DNA from: Breviolum minutum Mf 1.05b.01
Lineage: Eukaryota > Sar > Dinophyceae > Suessiales > Symbiodiniaceae
DNA: 64,000 nucleotides
Reading direction: 5' to 3'
Assembly: GCA_000507305.1 (NCBI GenBank)
Contig: DF239028.1
Coordinates: 210,256 to 274,255, forward strand
A program made the translations under genes and the position numbers. Below, one piece after another: positions 31,576-43,763 of this stretch. The first letter of the stretch is position 1, and each line of letters begins with the position of its first letter. The notes beneath the pieces are model-generated. The model was given only the letters and a program-made list of their open reading frames with translations. It did not search any database and was not told the origin of the DNA.

Positions 31576-31663
31576 GCTGGACGCGGTGGTGAAGACATGC
31601 GCCGTGGCATCTTCACTCATGCGGGGGAAAGCCCAATTCGTCAAGCGGAAAACACATGGGGAG
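31576..31663 (+). CDS. Candidate exon B3
   Basis: It lies between TTTCAAG|G and GGGGAG|GTTGAC. In the phase set by 31101-31189 it reads LDAVVKTCAVASSLMRGK then AQFVKRKTHGE and leaves phase 0, matching 32305. It is a basic, helical peptide with mostly G/C-ending codons. Confidence 0.5.
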
Positions 31664-32160
31664 GTTGACAGCTATTTTCCATCCTGTTGGCATATACAGC
31701 GGATTGAAATGTCTGGAAATGCAAGTTGAGATTCGATTCAACACTCGCATCTCAAAATGTTGCCCAGAAAGTATACATAAAGATTCTCAGATGCTTTGAT
31801 ATATTATGTGCATATGGCAATATATGACTATATATGGCATGTATTTTTTGATAAGCGACGTTTGGAACATCAGTGACACGAACAAAGTATTTATCAACTC
31901 AAAACAAAAATGCTGAGAACCCAGATCTTATTGGATGAGGATGCGAGATGTGTAGGTTATGAACAAACTATTCATGTTATCCCATGTAGAGTGACTATGT
32001 ACAGAGAAAGGCAGAAAAAGTTGGAATATGTCACTGAAATGGGGACCTCCAGTAATTCATTTTGAACAGTATGCAGGTTTCATCAACTATGTATATAATG
32101 ATATTGTTTCATGTCTATTTCTCTCTAAATGGTATGAATTGACGTACTATGATTTATAAG

Positions 32161-32258
32161 ATGGATGTTTCCGAAAATGGTGGTACCCCCAAATCTTTAT
32201 AGGGTTTTCCATTATAAACCATCCATTTTGGGGTACCCCTATTTTTGGAAACACCCAG
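32161..32258. repeat. Foldback element family A
   Basis: It runs ATGGATGTTTCCGAAAATGG to ATTTTTGGAAACACCCA, with core CCATTATAAACCATCC. It lies inside the putative intron 31664-32304. Confidence 0.85.
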
Positions 32259-32304
32259 ATATATAATTGCCATGCATTTTTTTTGTGTCTTTCCAACTCT
32301 ACAG

Positions 32305-32415
32305 GGCCTTTATATCAATCGATCCGGCCCTCGACTCTCTGTCAACTCCGCGACCACCGAGGCATTGCTCTTGGCCATTGACAAGTTGCACCTCGGAGGG
32401 CACTTTTTGAAATAA
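32305..32415 (+). CDS. Candidate terminal exon B4
   Basis: The acceptor TTTCCAACTCTACAG|G has a good pyrimidine tract. Thirty-six codons read GLYINRSGPRLSVNSATTEA then LLLAIDKLHLGGHFLK and stop at TAA 32413-32415. The phase is 0, as required by 31576-31663. This closes a four-exon, phase-consistent 3' end of an unrecognised gene. Confidence 0.52.
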   Translation, partial: GLYINRSGPRLSVNSATTEALLLAIDKLHLGGHFLK

Positions 32416-32735
32416 CTTGTTTTTGGTTTTCTGGGTTTCCAAGGTGAAATGGTAAGATGTACTATGAAATGCTATGTGAGGGTGCAATGTTGTTGTTTGT
32501 ATTTTGTTAATCATGTTGTTGTTTGTGGTGATTTTGTGACCTTGCCACATTTTTTAACATTTTCCCTTTGTGACGTGCACAATGCCCCAGTCTTCCAGGC
32601 ACAAACATGGCAAAACGAAGAACTGGTTCTCTTCCTTGCTTTGATTAATGCTATTCTGCTGCTTCACCGCACACACCCGAAGTCTTCTATCTAATTCAAG
32701 AACAGTTGTTATGTTGGGGTTGATGGTCCTTCAGT

Positions 32736-32882
32736 ATGATAAAGGATATTTGTGGACGCACGTCTCGGAATGATTTTCGTTGTCTGAACATAGCAGCTTC
32801 AGAATCAGAAGGCAACTCAAATCACACTGAGAGTGATGCGTATCATGACATGGCCATTCAATGTTGTATGGAAAGAGACCAG
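32736..32882 (+). CDS. Candidate first or internal exon
   Basis: From ATG 32736 (or AG|G at 32745) the frame reads DICGRTSRNDFRCLNIAA then SESEGNSNHTESDAYHDMAI and QCCMERDQ to GACCAG|GTATTT. It is polar, acidic and Cys-containing. The frame stays open through the following A element to 33218, but that part is repeat. Confidence 0.42.
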
Positions 32883-32897
32883 GTATTTTGCTTGTTA

Positions 32898-33012
32898 GTA
32901 TGGGTGTTTTCAAAAATAAAGGTACCCCAAAATGGATGGTTTATAATGAAAACCCCTATTAAAGTGGATGATTTGGGGGGAAAACCCACTATTTTTGGAA
33001 ACACTCATATAT
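32898..33012. repeat. Foldback element family A
   Basis: It runs ATGGGTGTTTTCAAAAATA to TATTTTTGGAAACACTCATA, with core AAAATGGATGGTTTATAATG. It sits in the putative intron starting at 32883. Confidence 0.8.
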
Positions 33013-33248
33013 TTCATGTTTCAAATTCCATATCTCATCGGTTGGTTCATGAACGGTTCATTGGCTTCACATGCGCTGGTTGGTTGTTTCACAGTGAAGG
33101 TTTGAAAACAACATTGGATTTTTTCAAGGAGATGGCCATACTAGAGTCGCACACTACACTTATTCTATTAGGTCGATTTAGGTCGTGTTTTCAATCACTG
33201 TTTCTCAATACACCATAATACCGTACACCGTACACCTACTGTATTGAT

Positions 33249-33383
33249 GATCCAATGTACGTAGCTCATTTCCAAGTGACATCGCCAGAGGTCCCGGGTG
33301 GGACGGGACAACTATTCCGTGTGGTTCCTCAAGAATTGGACCCTGACGATGGCTGTGAGATGCTGTGGTGCTGGTGGTGGTAG
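33249..33383 (+). CDS. Candidate terminal exon
   Basis: The open frame reads DPMYVAHFQVTSPEVPGG then TGQLFRVVPQELDPDDGCEM and LWCWWW before TAG 33381-33383. The acceptor may be GCCAGAG|G at 33290, leaving VPGGTGQL onward. It is GC-rich and unusually Trp-rich at the end. Confidence 0.42.
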   Translation, partial: DPMYVAHFQVTSPEVPGGTGQLFRVVPQELDPDDGCEMLWCWWW

Positions 33384-35271
33384 GTATGATGATGATCATG
33401 ATTCTCAATCGTGATCATCGTTGTAAGGATCATAGTGACCATGAGTGTGAGGATGATATTGAATATAGTTAGGATGAGTGATTCTTGAGATGACGATAGT
33501 GTTTAGTTTCATGATGTGGAGCGATATCGGAGACCAATGAGCTTTACTACAACCAACAAAAAACATCAAAAAACGGACAGGTCTCCCAAAGAGATAATGA
33601 TCTACTAGAAGTGCCAGAAAAAGCACATGGCAGCTTTTATTAAAATTATACTGCAGACATTTCTTATTTTCTTCCATATTCTAAGGGCTTTCTCCATTGG
33701 TCGTGAAATTCACCATTTTTCAGCTCCAGTCATTGCGGACTCTCAAGATCAAGATGTCAAGCTGTCATGGTCAGGTTGCACGTCCTGCCACGTCCTCCAA
33801 ACTCCAAACTCCAAACTCCCCCTCCAAAGGCATTCACGGAAACCGCCGTGATATGCTGTAATGTTTCCTATCTCCTTTGCCCTAAAGAAGCCTAATTCTA
33901 TGATATGCATACTGTATATACAGTAGATGTCCGTTGGGTTGAAGAACCCTGCAACAGTTACGGATCAATATTGTTTGAGACATTTTGGGTTTTTAGATTT
34001 CCCAAACGGTTGGCTGTCGCATTAACATTATTGTCTTAATGCACTCCGTGTATGATATATTATATGTAGTATCTATAGGTATTTTGCATCTCAAACTTCA
34101 TCATCTTGAGGTTGGGATGCTTTTCAATGCTTGGCTATCGGAAGATGAGCAGGTCTTCAAAGGGATGCAGGACCGAACAGATGGTCGTACTGTTCTTTTT
34201 CGCGCCAGTGGTTATCGGATAAACGTAGTGACAAATAGTGATAACACATGGAACAGCAATAAACAACCAACATGCAACTATAAGGCACCATCAAGCATTT
34301 TTAGCATCAAACATCAAATCATCCAGCATTCATTTTCTCTACATCTGAGCAATTTCTTCAAGAATTGTATGCTTCCAAAGTTTCCACCTTTAATCAGGCC
34401 CAGAAGGCATGTGAAAGGCAAAGGTTTTAGGACATCCCCCGAACCGGGTTCCCCCACGGTGGGCATGATCAACGGATCCGCGAGGACTTGGAGATCCAAA
34501 CTCCTGACCTCTTTAGTCCTGATGCCATGGCTTGGCCATTAATTCCACCCGTCGGGGATCTCCCGGGCGTGTGGGTGGTTGGGTGGATAATCCATGTGTT
34601 TGGGTGGATAAAAAATCAACCTGGGTAGGAGGTGTCCCCTTCCAATAAAATGGGAACTTTTATATAGTTGAACATGTCCTTTCTTTATCCTGAGTTTGTG
34701 GTGTTTAGGGTGTGTTTCAAGAAATTTCATGTGACATGTTTTTGGTGACCATAGTGCCATAGTTCTATTTTGAATCTAGGAGAGTGTTGAGAATGGACCC
34801 CAAATGGCCCCAAGTAATCTACATGGAATGAAGGTTCGTTCCCTGGGGAAAAGGGTCCTTCATAGGGGAAATGTTCATAAAACAAAGGGGGTGTTGGCGC
34901 AAAACAAGAAGAAATCGGTTTTGGAGACGCAAAAAGAGCACACATGTTCGGTGTGATTCTTGATGATGCTGGCATCCGAGAAAGGAAACATAATATACAG
35001 TGTATATGATTTGTAGTATGGGATTAAATTTGTTGGATTGAAGGGTCTCATCTTGTGTTAGTTTTTCCTTGCAAAAATGTCATGTGGCTTGTTCCAGACC
35101 TGTGGCGTAAATGCATGAAATTGCTAGCGTCAACTAAACAACTCTTGGACAAGGATTCAACAAACAGTTTATATTTCAAGGGGGCAACTTCCTTTCAAAG
35201 TCACAAGAGTCTTTGCAAATTTTGCAAGTCAACCTCTGACCACAGAGCGTAGAATGTATGAAATTATTATC
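33384..35271. other. Stretch with weak coding patches only
   Basis: A patch at 33722-33774 (APVIADSQDQDVKLSWS, ending TCAG|GTTGCA) and a 167-codon frame at 34039-34542 containing MLFNAWLSEDEQ are noted, but neither has convincing borders throughout. Short tandem CCAAACT units lie at about 33800. Confidence 0.3.
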
Positions 35272-35388
35272 CTGGTCAAATTATAGCGACCTCACACGAC
35301 CTCATACCAAAAGGTAGCTAAGGAAGGCAAATCCCCATATTTTAGGGAAATCTAGGTTGGTGAAATATTATATATAATTTGGCCAGAT
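35272..35388. repeat. Foldback element family E
   Basis: This copy defines family E: CTGGTCAAATTATAGCGACC on the left, GGGAAATCTAGGTTGGTGAA and TATAATTTGGCCAG on the right. GCGACCTCACACGACCTCA recurs at 63692. Confidence 0.7.
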
Positions 35389-37219
35389 TGTCTCAAAGTC
35401 GATGATCTAAGCCTCTCAATCTCTTTGTGTTTTCTTACATCTTTTGGGTGCCATGTGAGTTGCTTGGACCGCCTCCTCTCCGGTAGTTGAAACTTCCGGG
35501 AATAGCACATGAATGAAGTGAGCAGAGTCCAATCAGCAATAAGATGACAGAAAACCAAAATGTGACAAGACAATAGTAGCATGATGATACCAGCATAAAA
35601 CAAGTTTCATCCAGCCACCCGTCATTGCCGCACACCCGCCATTTGCTTTGTTTTTTTTCTAAGTTCACCCTTATGATTGGGATGACAGTTGTTTCGCACA
35701 AATTCTCCTCATGCAGGATACAACAATTTGAGGTCCTACTTGTCTACACATAGGGTAGGCGTTGTTGACAGCAGGCAGGAAAAGGTCTTTTGGAACCAAC
35801 GGGAAACCAATGTACATCATTTTAACACAGCTTGCTATGCTGTGTTTGAGTATCAGAGCATAGGAAAATCATAGAATACCGGTAGTTCTACAACAGTTTG
35901 AGGTGATAGTTAAAAAGGCTGCATTTCCTTTTCAGGTGGGTGTTTTGTTGTTCAAAAGCATTCTTCCTTCCAAGTGTTGTGTGGAAATAAAAAGGAAACC
36001 TGAAGAACGATCACAGCCCCTCCCAGTAAGGTTTGTGGGATATGTTGGATCCACCCCCCCAACCAGGAACAGAGTTGAACAGTCGCCACCAGGACACAGG
36101 GAATTCCTATAAACTATAAACTTTTACCTGCCACTGCCATCCTGGGTGCGGGGTAGATCCAATATACACATATTCAAATATATTGAAATACATATGTCAA
36201 CAGATATATTTTTCTTTTTTTTCTTTTTTTTATATGTCATGCATATGTTGGATTTATTAGTTCCCTGGAATTGATCCCCATTTTCCGAAAAAAAATCCGA
36301 GCCTGCCAATTCGATGTGCCGGGCCAATTCGCCGATGGAGCATGATCCGTTACAGCCTTTGGTCAGGTGGTTTTCACCCGTTGTGGGTGGGGGTTGTGGT
36401 ACAGGTGGGCTGATGACCGAAACCCTCCAAACTCCACCCTTGGCATTTGAGGAATGAAGCAACTCCACCTGGTAAATGCCTCCAAACGAAAAAAAAAACA
36501 TGGGGAATCCACCTGGAAAAGCAAGGGAAAATACCATTTTTGTTAGGCAACTGTGGCTGCTTTTAAGGGTAAAGTTGATGGAAATTAATAGCAACTTGTT
36601 TTCCAGGCAGATGATTGACATTGTTTTCTTTGCACGGTGAACTGCAGACAAGGGGGGGATTTGTTAATCGATTTGTTCACATTCTTTCCATCCAGTTGGA
36701 ACGCTAAAAGCTGCATTGAAATTTTCAGAATCCAGCAACTTACCCAGGTGGTTTTTCACTGCATGGCTTTTGCAATGCAGCAGTGGGAGTCGGAGCGAGT
36801 CTCCTTGTGAATGCGTGCCTGGGCTGGGGGGTGGTGTTATGGGGGAATATGATGTGTTTTTTGGAGCTTGCAAGTCGATGCAAATGATTCGTATTTTTGT
36901 GGCTTGACTTAAATATGATCTTATCAATGGTATGCAGGTTTCAAGCGAATGTTTTTGTTGTTCTGCCAGCACTTGAACGATGTGAAGTTTTGAGTGACGC
37001 TATGCCAAGCACCGCACGACTAGAACTGACCCTTTGAAGGCCTTCCGGTGAAGAACTGACGCTGTGAAATGGGATTTCATCATTTTTCATCAACATATCC
37101 TGGCACATAGTCCACATGGCTTTTGACTGAGGACAAAGTATTGCACCTACACCGGTGTTGTACTGTTGTAGCGCCCGTCAGGTGCAAGTTGCTATCTATT
37201 CACGTCAATTTCCAGCAAC
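35389..37219. other. Stretch without a clear gene
   Basis: A 175-codon minus frame (36124-36651) includes a poly-Lys run from a T-rich tract and is not convincing. AT-rich tracts occur at about 36175-36240. No foldback element was recognised. Confidence 0.3.
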
Positions 37220-37417
37220 ATGCCAAGGTTGTTATCTTCAGCAACGGGGTCTTTGGAAGATGAGATGGTGCTACCATCTGGAGAGCATTCAGAGCATTTA
37301 GAAGCGCATTATTTGTTCCTTGCAAGTTGCGATCAAAGTCTGACGGCTTTAAACCCCATGATTTTGTCCAGAAATGATGCACAAACCATGGGGGTAGCGG
37401 AAGATTTGTATGATTGA
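37220..37417 (+). CDS. Candidate small frame or exon
   Basis: It is an ATG-started frame of 65 codons: MPRLLSSATGSLEDEMVL, PSGEHSEHLEAHYLFLASCD, then QSLTALNPMILSRNDAQTMG. Acidic, Ser-rich content. A 124-codon minus frame overlaps it. Splice borders are unclear. Confidence 0.3.
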   Translation: MPRLLSSATGSLEDEMVLPSGEHSEHLEAHYLFLASCDQSLTALNPMILSRNDAQTMGVAEDLYD

Positions 37418-37920
37418 GTTCCCTTGAGGATGTTTTCTCTTTGGATACCTGTTTTAGTTTTAGCACGGTTTTGCCAACATGTGCCAATTTGCCGACCAAC
37501 CATGTCACGAAAGAATTGGAAGAACGACCTTTTTCATGTATTTCAAGTACCCTATATCTTTCGGGGAGAATCAAGACTGATGCAAATATTGCTGCCCTAT
37601 AAAGGTGCTTCTGTCATGAGAAATCATGGTGTGCTTTCGGAGGGGGTCTGAGAAGATGAAGACCTTGTTCTAGGCTCATCATTAGCAACACGGGTATACT
37701 ATACTGTACTATGATAAGGGTAGCAAAAAAAAAATCCTGGTGCTACGGAAGTGTTATAGAGTGTTATACCAAAACCTTGCTGGCCCGGGTGGATATACTT
37801 CCAATGCTTGGTTGCTTACCTACCAGGTTGCCATACCTTTCGGACTCGCCGCCCAGCAGTCACTCGGCATTGCTGAAGGCTAGACACTTCCATTTTTGCA
37901 TATTTTTTTCCCAGGGGGTA

Positions 37921-38050
37921 CCCGGGTACCCTAAAACTAACATAGCCATCGCCCCTGAAAAAATTGCTGACAAAGGAAGACGACTAATTCGCAAATCCGG
38001 ATTTGGGATTGTTTTGCCTATTTTCAGGTGCGAGCTGTCAGTTTCCAGGG
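37921..38050. repeat. Foldback element family C
   Basis: ACCCTAAAACTAACATAGCC and GCTGTCAGTTTCCAGGG are the arms, with CGCCCCTGAAAAAAT and ATTTTCAGGTGCG inside. Confidence 0.65.
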
Positions 38051-38536
38051 AATGTTTTCTCGGTAACCAGCAGCTAACACCCAAGGTCAGGTGACAGTGG
38101 AGTTCTGCAATCTCTTCAGGTTGGACCTTGGGCTTTTGGCTTGGTTTGAAAGGGCCAAAAAATATCTGGGGCATCTCTAAAGCAATGATGTTAAGGCTGT
38201 TAAGGAATGTTGATCTCAGATTTGCTGACTTTTTTTGTTGTGCAGGATTGTGGAAAAGCCCTACTATGTGAGTCTTGATTGCATTAGTATGGATCGTTTT
38301 TGTTGGCAGCAGGCTGGGACAAGCAAGTTGGTAGGGTTCAGCTTTCAAGTAGGTGAGTACTGGGCCCATAAAAGATCAATACGAAGGTTGCCATGCATTT
38401 TTTCATATTGTAACCCATGTAGCGAACCCATTGGAGTTTTTTTACATTTACTATGAAACATTGCAAAGGTTCTTGGGCAATCCAATGATGCAATTTTCAC
38501 AGTTGTCAAAATCTCGGCCGAATTCCCGGCAATTGT

Positions 38537-38627
38537 TATAAGGTGGGCCTTATAGGGGTAATGACCCTACTTATAGAGTCTTAGAGGCTATTTTTAATAT
38601 TTTCAACCACTAGGGGCCCACCTTGTA
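38537..38627. repeat. Unassigned foldback element
   Basis: TATAAGGTGGGCC and GGCCCACCTTGTA are inverted, with GGGGTAATGACCC near the left arm. No second copy was noticed. Confidence 0.6.
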
Positions 38628-39105
38628 TGTAATCTATATGTGTTTAATGTTTGACCCATCCGCTTTGTTTCTGTCAATTTTCGTGATAATAGCAAACTTT
38701 TTGTATTTATATTCGGCACATTTGAAAAAAACATCCTGCCAAAAATCGAACCGAGCAGAACCAAGTACAACTAAACCTGGTCGTGACTCAACATGACGCC
38801 CCCTATGGCATGGGCCCCTACCAGTCATAAAATGGGGTTATAACTTATATAACTCCTATAACGACTATAGGATTATCACCCCAGATATACCGATTTTTGT
38901 TTGGCCATTATTTATATAGGGACCCCATAAATCACCCCATTTAAGCCACGATCGTCGATCTCGGGCCCATCAAATCTATGTAATCATGACTATAGTCAAC
39001 CAACCCCCCCAAACAAACCTCCCCCCCAAAAAAACAGCCGGCCTTATTTGTTTCGGGCTTATTAAGGCCCGTTAGGTTTTCCTTAAGGCATCCCCTTTTC
39101 GGGAG
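38628..39105. other. Intron-like stretch
   Basis: It holds a loose inverted AT-rich structure around 38828-38945 (AATGGGGTTATAACTTAT facing ATAAATCACCCCATT). No exon is seen. Confidence 0.35.
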
Positions 39106-39248
39106 GCGGTACCGTTGGACCAGCCATGTCGGACCCAGGATCTTCGCATCCTGTTGGGTATGCGCCTTGATGCAGCAACTCATCGACACCTCGCGCTACT
39201 ATGAGGAACGCACCGAGGAACTCAGCAAGACGTTGCTTGGGACGCAGC
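39106..39248 (+). CDS. Candidate exon with long helix
   Basis: After TTCGGGAG the frame reads RYRWTSHVGPRIFASCWVCA then LMQQLIDTSRYYEERTEELS and KTLLGTQ, ending at GCAGC|GTTTTT. The second half is a classic charged helix with G/C-ending codons. An internal acceptor CCCAG|G at 39139 is possible. Confidence 0.45.
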
Positions 39249-39910
39249 GTTTTTTTGGACGTGTTGTTTGTCAGTAAAACGGGGGACATGGATATATGGG
39301 ATATGGATGTAGGTATTTAGGTGGTTTGACTAGAAGATTGCTGTGGGTGTCGTTTTTTGATAAATAGGTTTTCTTACATGGTGACAGATGGTGGGAGCGC
39401 ATTTGAATGACTACTTTTTTTAATCATCAGACCCATCCAAACAGTTTTGAAGAACCAAATGAGTGATTTGCTCAATTTGTTTCATCAGAACCATCACGCT
39501 AATCAGCGTAAAACTTAAACAAACTACATTAGATACGTTTTTTGTTCATTGTTGTTTTAAATTATCAATATTAGGCTACCAGTAGATCTTGGGGGGGTGA
39601 CAGCACAATATAGACATGTATAGAAACACAATGAACGAATATAAATGAATATATCTAAAATATATGTATTTATATATATATAATATATTGAGATATTCTT
39701 TTGGAAAACTTGGATGGACATAGAAACAAGTAACAAGCTTGCTATTTCCTTAAAACATGTGTGTAATTAGTATATGTATGTATGTATACATGTTTGTACC
39801 CATCCACACATAGATGCATTGTTCACCCTTCTGAGGCAAAAATGCTACGTGGCTGTGCAGCTCGTGACGTGATTCGGCAGAAAGCTACTTGTGAATGTAG
39901 AATGAAACAT

Positions 39911-40013
39911 ACCCATTACGGATCCATGGGACGATTGTATATTTACCTACATGAAAACCAGAAAAATCAACCATTCATGTAGGTAAATCTACCAGTCCCA
40001 TGGATGGTATGGG
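39911..40013. repeat. Foldback element family D
   Basis: CCCATTACGGATCCATGGGA and TCCCATGGATGGTATGGG pair, as do ATTTACCTACATGAA and TTCATGTAGGTAAAT. It is a well-preserved copy. Confidence 0.8.
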
Positions 40014-40817
40014 ATAGTCTAAACATCAATGATTCTGGGAAACCACCAGAAAAAATCGCATGATTCCATATGGATCTTGCGGGGTATCCATACCTTTTTC
40101 GTCGCTGGGGATGAGCTGAACAACCTGATGTTTCAGTGAAGTTCTCCAACCTTAGCTGTGTAACACAGCTTCTGCGTTTTTTTTTGTCCCAGGTCCCACT
40201 TTTTTTCATCCTACAAGAGTGGGTTGTTTGATGTTTTTTGTTGATTTTGCATGTTTGTTACAACACAGCTTTAAGAGATTGAGGTTTTACTATGTAGTGT
40301 TTTTCCTGGAAATAAGATTTAAGAGGTGGTCTCAAAGTGATAGATAGTAGGTGGTGGTAGATTCGTGTCCAGTTGGTGACGTTTTCAGGGGTTTTCTTCG
40401 TTTGCGGACAGGTTGGAACAGCAAACAACTGGTTGTTTGTGCAAATAAGGGCTTCTATATGGTTACATATTTATGTATGATCCAGGTTTGGCAGACCCCC
40501 CACCCTCCCCTATATACACTACCCTGAGTTTAAAAAATACTTTGGCCTCTTCTTTTGGGAATCCCTGCTGCTCAACCAGCGTAATTGGATGGATACAATC
40601 GGATAGACAATCAGTTGCTTCTTAGGCTTACCTATCAGATCCCATTGTCAGAATATTCTGGGGTGGGCTGTCCAATTGCATCTGAAAAACAGCCAAGAAA
40701 CTTGAGATGTGATTACTATTATTCTTCAAATATCTTCAAATGTTATTGATCTAACTCATGCTTCAAAAGGGATGCAAAATGTTTCAATCATTCTTATTGG
40801 AGTTTCGCATTTTCCAG
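40014..40817. other. Intron-like stretch
   Basis: It has mixed AT-leaning sequence with T-rich runs. It ends in TTTCGCATTTTCCAG, a good acceptor tract for the exon at 40818. Confidence 0.35.
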
Positions 40818-40973
40818 GTGGTTTCCTGCTTAGGGTTTGCTCAGACCACTTCAACAAGGTTAGTGGCTGAGACTTTGGCGATTGTTGGGAAGATCGACTG
40901 GTTCGCGGGTGAAAGTTTATGGCATATGTACAACCTGTTACTTGGCCTGTTCCGGTTCCGCAGAGAAAAATAA
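40818..40973 (+). CDS. Candidate terminal exon, 51 codons
   Basis: After GCATTTTCCAG the frame reads VVSCLGFAQTTSTRLVAE then TLAIVGKIDWFAGESLWHMY and NLLLGLFRFRREK, stopping at TAA 40971-40973. Hydrophobic helices end in a basic tail, so it may be a membrane-associated C terminus. A shifted frame (GFLLRVCSDHFNK, ending AAG|GTTAGT) is a shorter alternative. Confidence 0.45.
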   Translation: MVSCLGFAQTTSTRLVAETLAIVGKIDWFAGESLWHMYNLLLGLFRFRREK

Positions 40974-41576
40974 TTAGTACTGGGGTATGGTGAAAAATTG
41001 GTGATTCTCATCGTGGTTGATGCTAAGATCCCAACAGATGGTGTACAGTGTTACCAGCAGAGCTTGGAAGTCATATCTGGAATTACCCAGCTATCCTTGA
41101 GGTGATGGTCCTGGTTGATGGGGTTTTGTAAGGCGTAGCATGGCCCACCGTTAGTCACACTTAAGGTGACTTTAGTAGTGAAGAAACCTCCCAAGATGAC
41201 CTGACATGACTTAGGCATTTTATCATCAAGGTTCAATATTACAAGATGACAATTCACTCGGTATGTAAATTTATGTAGTGCCGATGGTGGTGGCCGTGGT
41301 CATATTCACAGACACAACAAGTGTTGCTATTCGTGTGGAGTTTCGCTTTCTCCTATAAGCTTGATGATGCTCTCTCTGAATGTGGTGGATTCATGGATTC
41401 TGCTGGTGTTTTTTTCTCAATTTCAGTTGAATCAACAAAAAGAAAGAAAGTCGTAATAAACCATGTGCAATTTCAGAGGCCGATCTTTCCAAGTGGGAAA
41501 CTTCAGAGTTCAATCCCTACATATTTATTGCCTTTGGGAAGGGAACTCTTTCATGTTTATGATTGCAGACTCCAAG

Positions 41577-41621
41577 GAGCCCAAAATTGACTCAAGCCCA
41601 ACATGTCACTTGTCATACCAG
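41577..41621 (+). CDS. Candidate microexon
   Basis: Fifteen codons, EPKIDSSPTCHLSYQ, lie between GACTCCAAG|G and CCAG|GTACGT, phase 0 on both sides. A longer reading from MIADSK is possible. Confidence 0.3.
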
Positions 41622-43343
41622 GTACGTTTATGTCTTCGTTCATTCTTCCGTTTTCGTGCACCTTGGCGTAGTCTTGTCATAAATTCTACCCAAATTAGAT
41701 TAATTAATATTAGTTACATTATTTAGATTGAATACTGGACCTTTCCCTATGCAACCATTTTCAGTGGCAGGATGATCTACAGAACGGTTTGAAGTTGATG
41801 TCCCTCAGATGGGTCTTGATTGGCATCCTGAAGTTGATTCTTGATTGTCCAGATTCTGCCAGTGGTGATTCTGCCACATTTTAAAAAAATGACATTTTTT
41901 CACCCTGAAGCATTGACATTCTAGCAATTGATATTTTTTGTCGCCCATCTTCCTATCTGCAAAAGGGGACTGTTGTCAACTGTCCAATATTTAATTATAC
42001 TGTAGAGTTATGAATTCTGGTCCGTTCTATCTTTGTGGCTTCTGCGAATATGCCGATCTCCAGCCATGTTGTTTCATTTGTTTTCGAAAGGACATGGAAG
42101 ACGACACAAGGGTGACGTGTTTGAAAACAATGTGAAGAAAGGAGTCTCCTCTTCCATGGCTTCATTTTCAAATCTCTTCTTTGTTTTGGGGAGTGTACAT
42201 CCGGAAAACTAAGATCCTTGTTTGATGAATGTAGGGAATAAACACGGGCCTTCTATAATATCGGGTTCAAAGATACTCGAAATCCCTTCATGGCTAACCA
42301 GTGACTGAGATAGCTGAAAACCAGTTGCCCTTCCTTTCCATCAACTTGAAACCCACCCAAAACCAGCATACACTGGTTGCCTGAGATAAAAGGTTATATG
42401 ACACATGCGGCTTTTTATGCATGTATCTCTAATTTTTGAAGATGTTTTTTCCAGGGATTGGCTAAGTCGAAGATCCAAATCCTTATGGATATTCCATTGT
42501 TATGTTAATATTTTTTCACCACCTGATCCTTGGCGGAGCTTTTCAAATCAAGCTTCACCGGGGCGTCCCTTTGTGGCGCCTACACCTTCGCGTGTTTTTG
42601 ACGCCGCTTGATGTGTTGAAAACGGGGGGATTGAAGGGCCTTTGCGAGATGTTCTTTTTTGTATACAAATTGTTGATATCAAACATGTACTCCATTCGGA
42701 ATAGATCTGTTTTGTTTTCACAATTCCCTATGAATCTATTTGCTAATCAACGGATGATTGTTGATAATTACTGAATCTGAATAGACTATCCCCCACTGAG
42801 TGCAGCAATTTTGAGAAGTGGTGGGAAATCTCACCATGTCACACCGTCATCGTGATTCTTTTGAGTCGGTTAATAACTTTGTTTGCTGAGGATGTTTGGA
42901 TGGGTTTACATAGCCCGTAGGAGGAACATCTTAGAGAATCTAATGTGACGATGTTTAACGTGGTAACCAAAAACAACAGGTTTATTCAACAACGAACATC
43001 TCAAGCCCCAGAGGTTGTGGTGCGACATGTCTCCAAAAAAAACACTTTCTTGTTCACCAGTGCCATTTTTAGAAGCAAAATTTTGTGTTCATCACTTTGT
43101 CAAATGAAATCCGTTTTTTGTCGACAACATGTCATTACTCAGCAAGCATGAGTAATTTGACATGTTTATAGTTTATTTATATCACACTCAGGCTCAGAAA
43201 AAAAAGACAAAAAAAACTCACAAAATTCTGCCTTCTCGTTGGAAACTGGAAAGAATAGATGCACCGTGAAGGTGAACTACAAAACTGACCACTCTATTTC
43301 TCAGACGGTAAGTGGTGGTTAAGAAGCTGTACTTATTGCCCAG
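41622..43343. other. Stretch with weak coding patches
   Basis: At 42502-42660 a frame with GGAFQIKLHRGVPLWRLHL overlaps another frame; at about 42990-43150 a patch includes APEVVVRHVSKKNTF. Borders are unclear. No foldback element was recognised. Confidence 0.3.
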
Positions 43344-43763
43344 GTGTTTTTCACGGAAACAACCGGGGAATTTTTTAGGCTAAAGGCAAGGGGTAAGTTC
43401 CGGTTTGCCATTTTGGTGTATCATCAAAACGCCCAGGACCTTTGGTTTCAGAAAATGCCATCCACTCTCAGACTCAGATGGAACGCTGTATGGATGGTAT
43501 TCCAATCATTGATCGGTGTAGTTTTATGTGGTTGGGCCGAGACCATAAACCAGGCTGGCATGCAGAGACTTGATGGCAGTGATGTGGTTTACAGCCCTGG
43601 GAATCCACAACTTTCCTTCCTTCCGTTTAGGGCTTATAGCTGTTATACCCCATATTTTGAAGGCTTAGAACCCGGGTTTGGGGGTCCAAGGGAGTCCGGG
43701 ACTGTTGTCTCTTTTTATTTTCACTTCGGGGAGACCGATTGGATCTGTTGTTTTTGTGCGTAA
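43344..43763 (+). CDS. Candidate exon(s), 139-codon frame
   Basis: The acceptor TTATTGCCCAG|G is strong. The frame reads VFFTETTGEFFRLKARGK, FRFAILVYHQNAQDLWFQKM, later AETINQAGMQRLDGSDVVYS and on to a stop. GTAAGT occurs at 43392, and AAACGCCCAG|G at about 43435, but that would be an intron of only about 45 bases, so continuous coding is preferred, perhaps to ATG|GTATTC at 43497. No family was recognised. Confidence 0.42.
   Translation: MFFTETTGEFFRLKARGKFRFAILVYHQNAQDLWFQKMPSTLRLRWNAVWMVFQSLIGVVLCGWAETINQAGMQRLDGSDVVYSPGNPQLSFLPFRAYSCYTPYFEGLEPGFGGPRESGTVVSFYFHFGETDWICCFCA

Noticed and set aside
32883..33218. Extension of the frame at 32736 through the A element
   Set aside because: The sequence is repeat-derived and follows a good donor at 32883.
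34039..34542. 167-codon plus frame
   Set aside because: The composition is patchy; only a short part near 34110-34155 looks coding. Kept as a weak patch only.
36124..36651. 175-codon minus frame
   Set aside because: It contains a Lys run from a T-rich tract and lacks consistent codon bias or splice borders.
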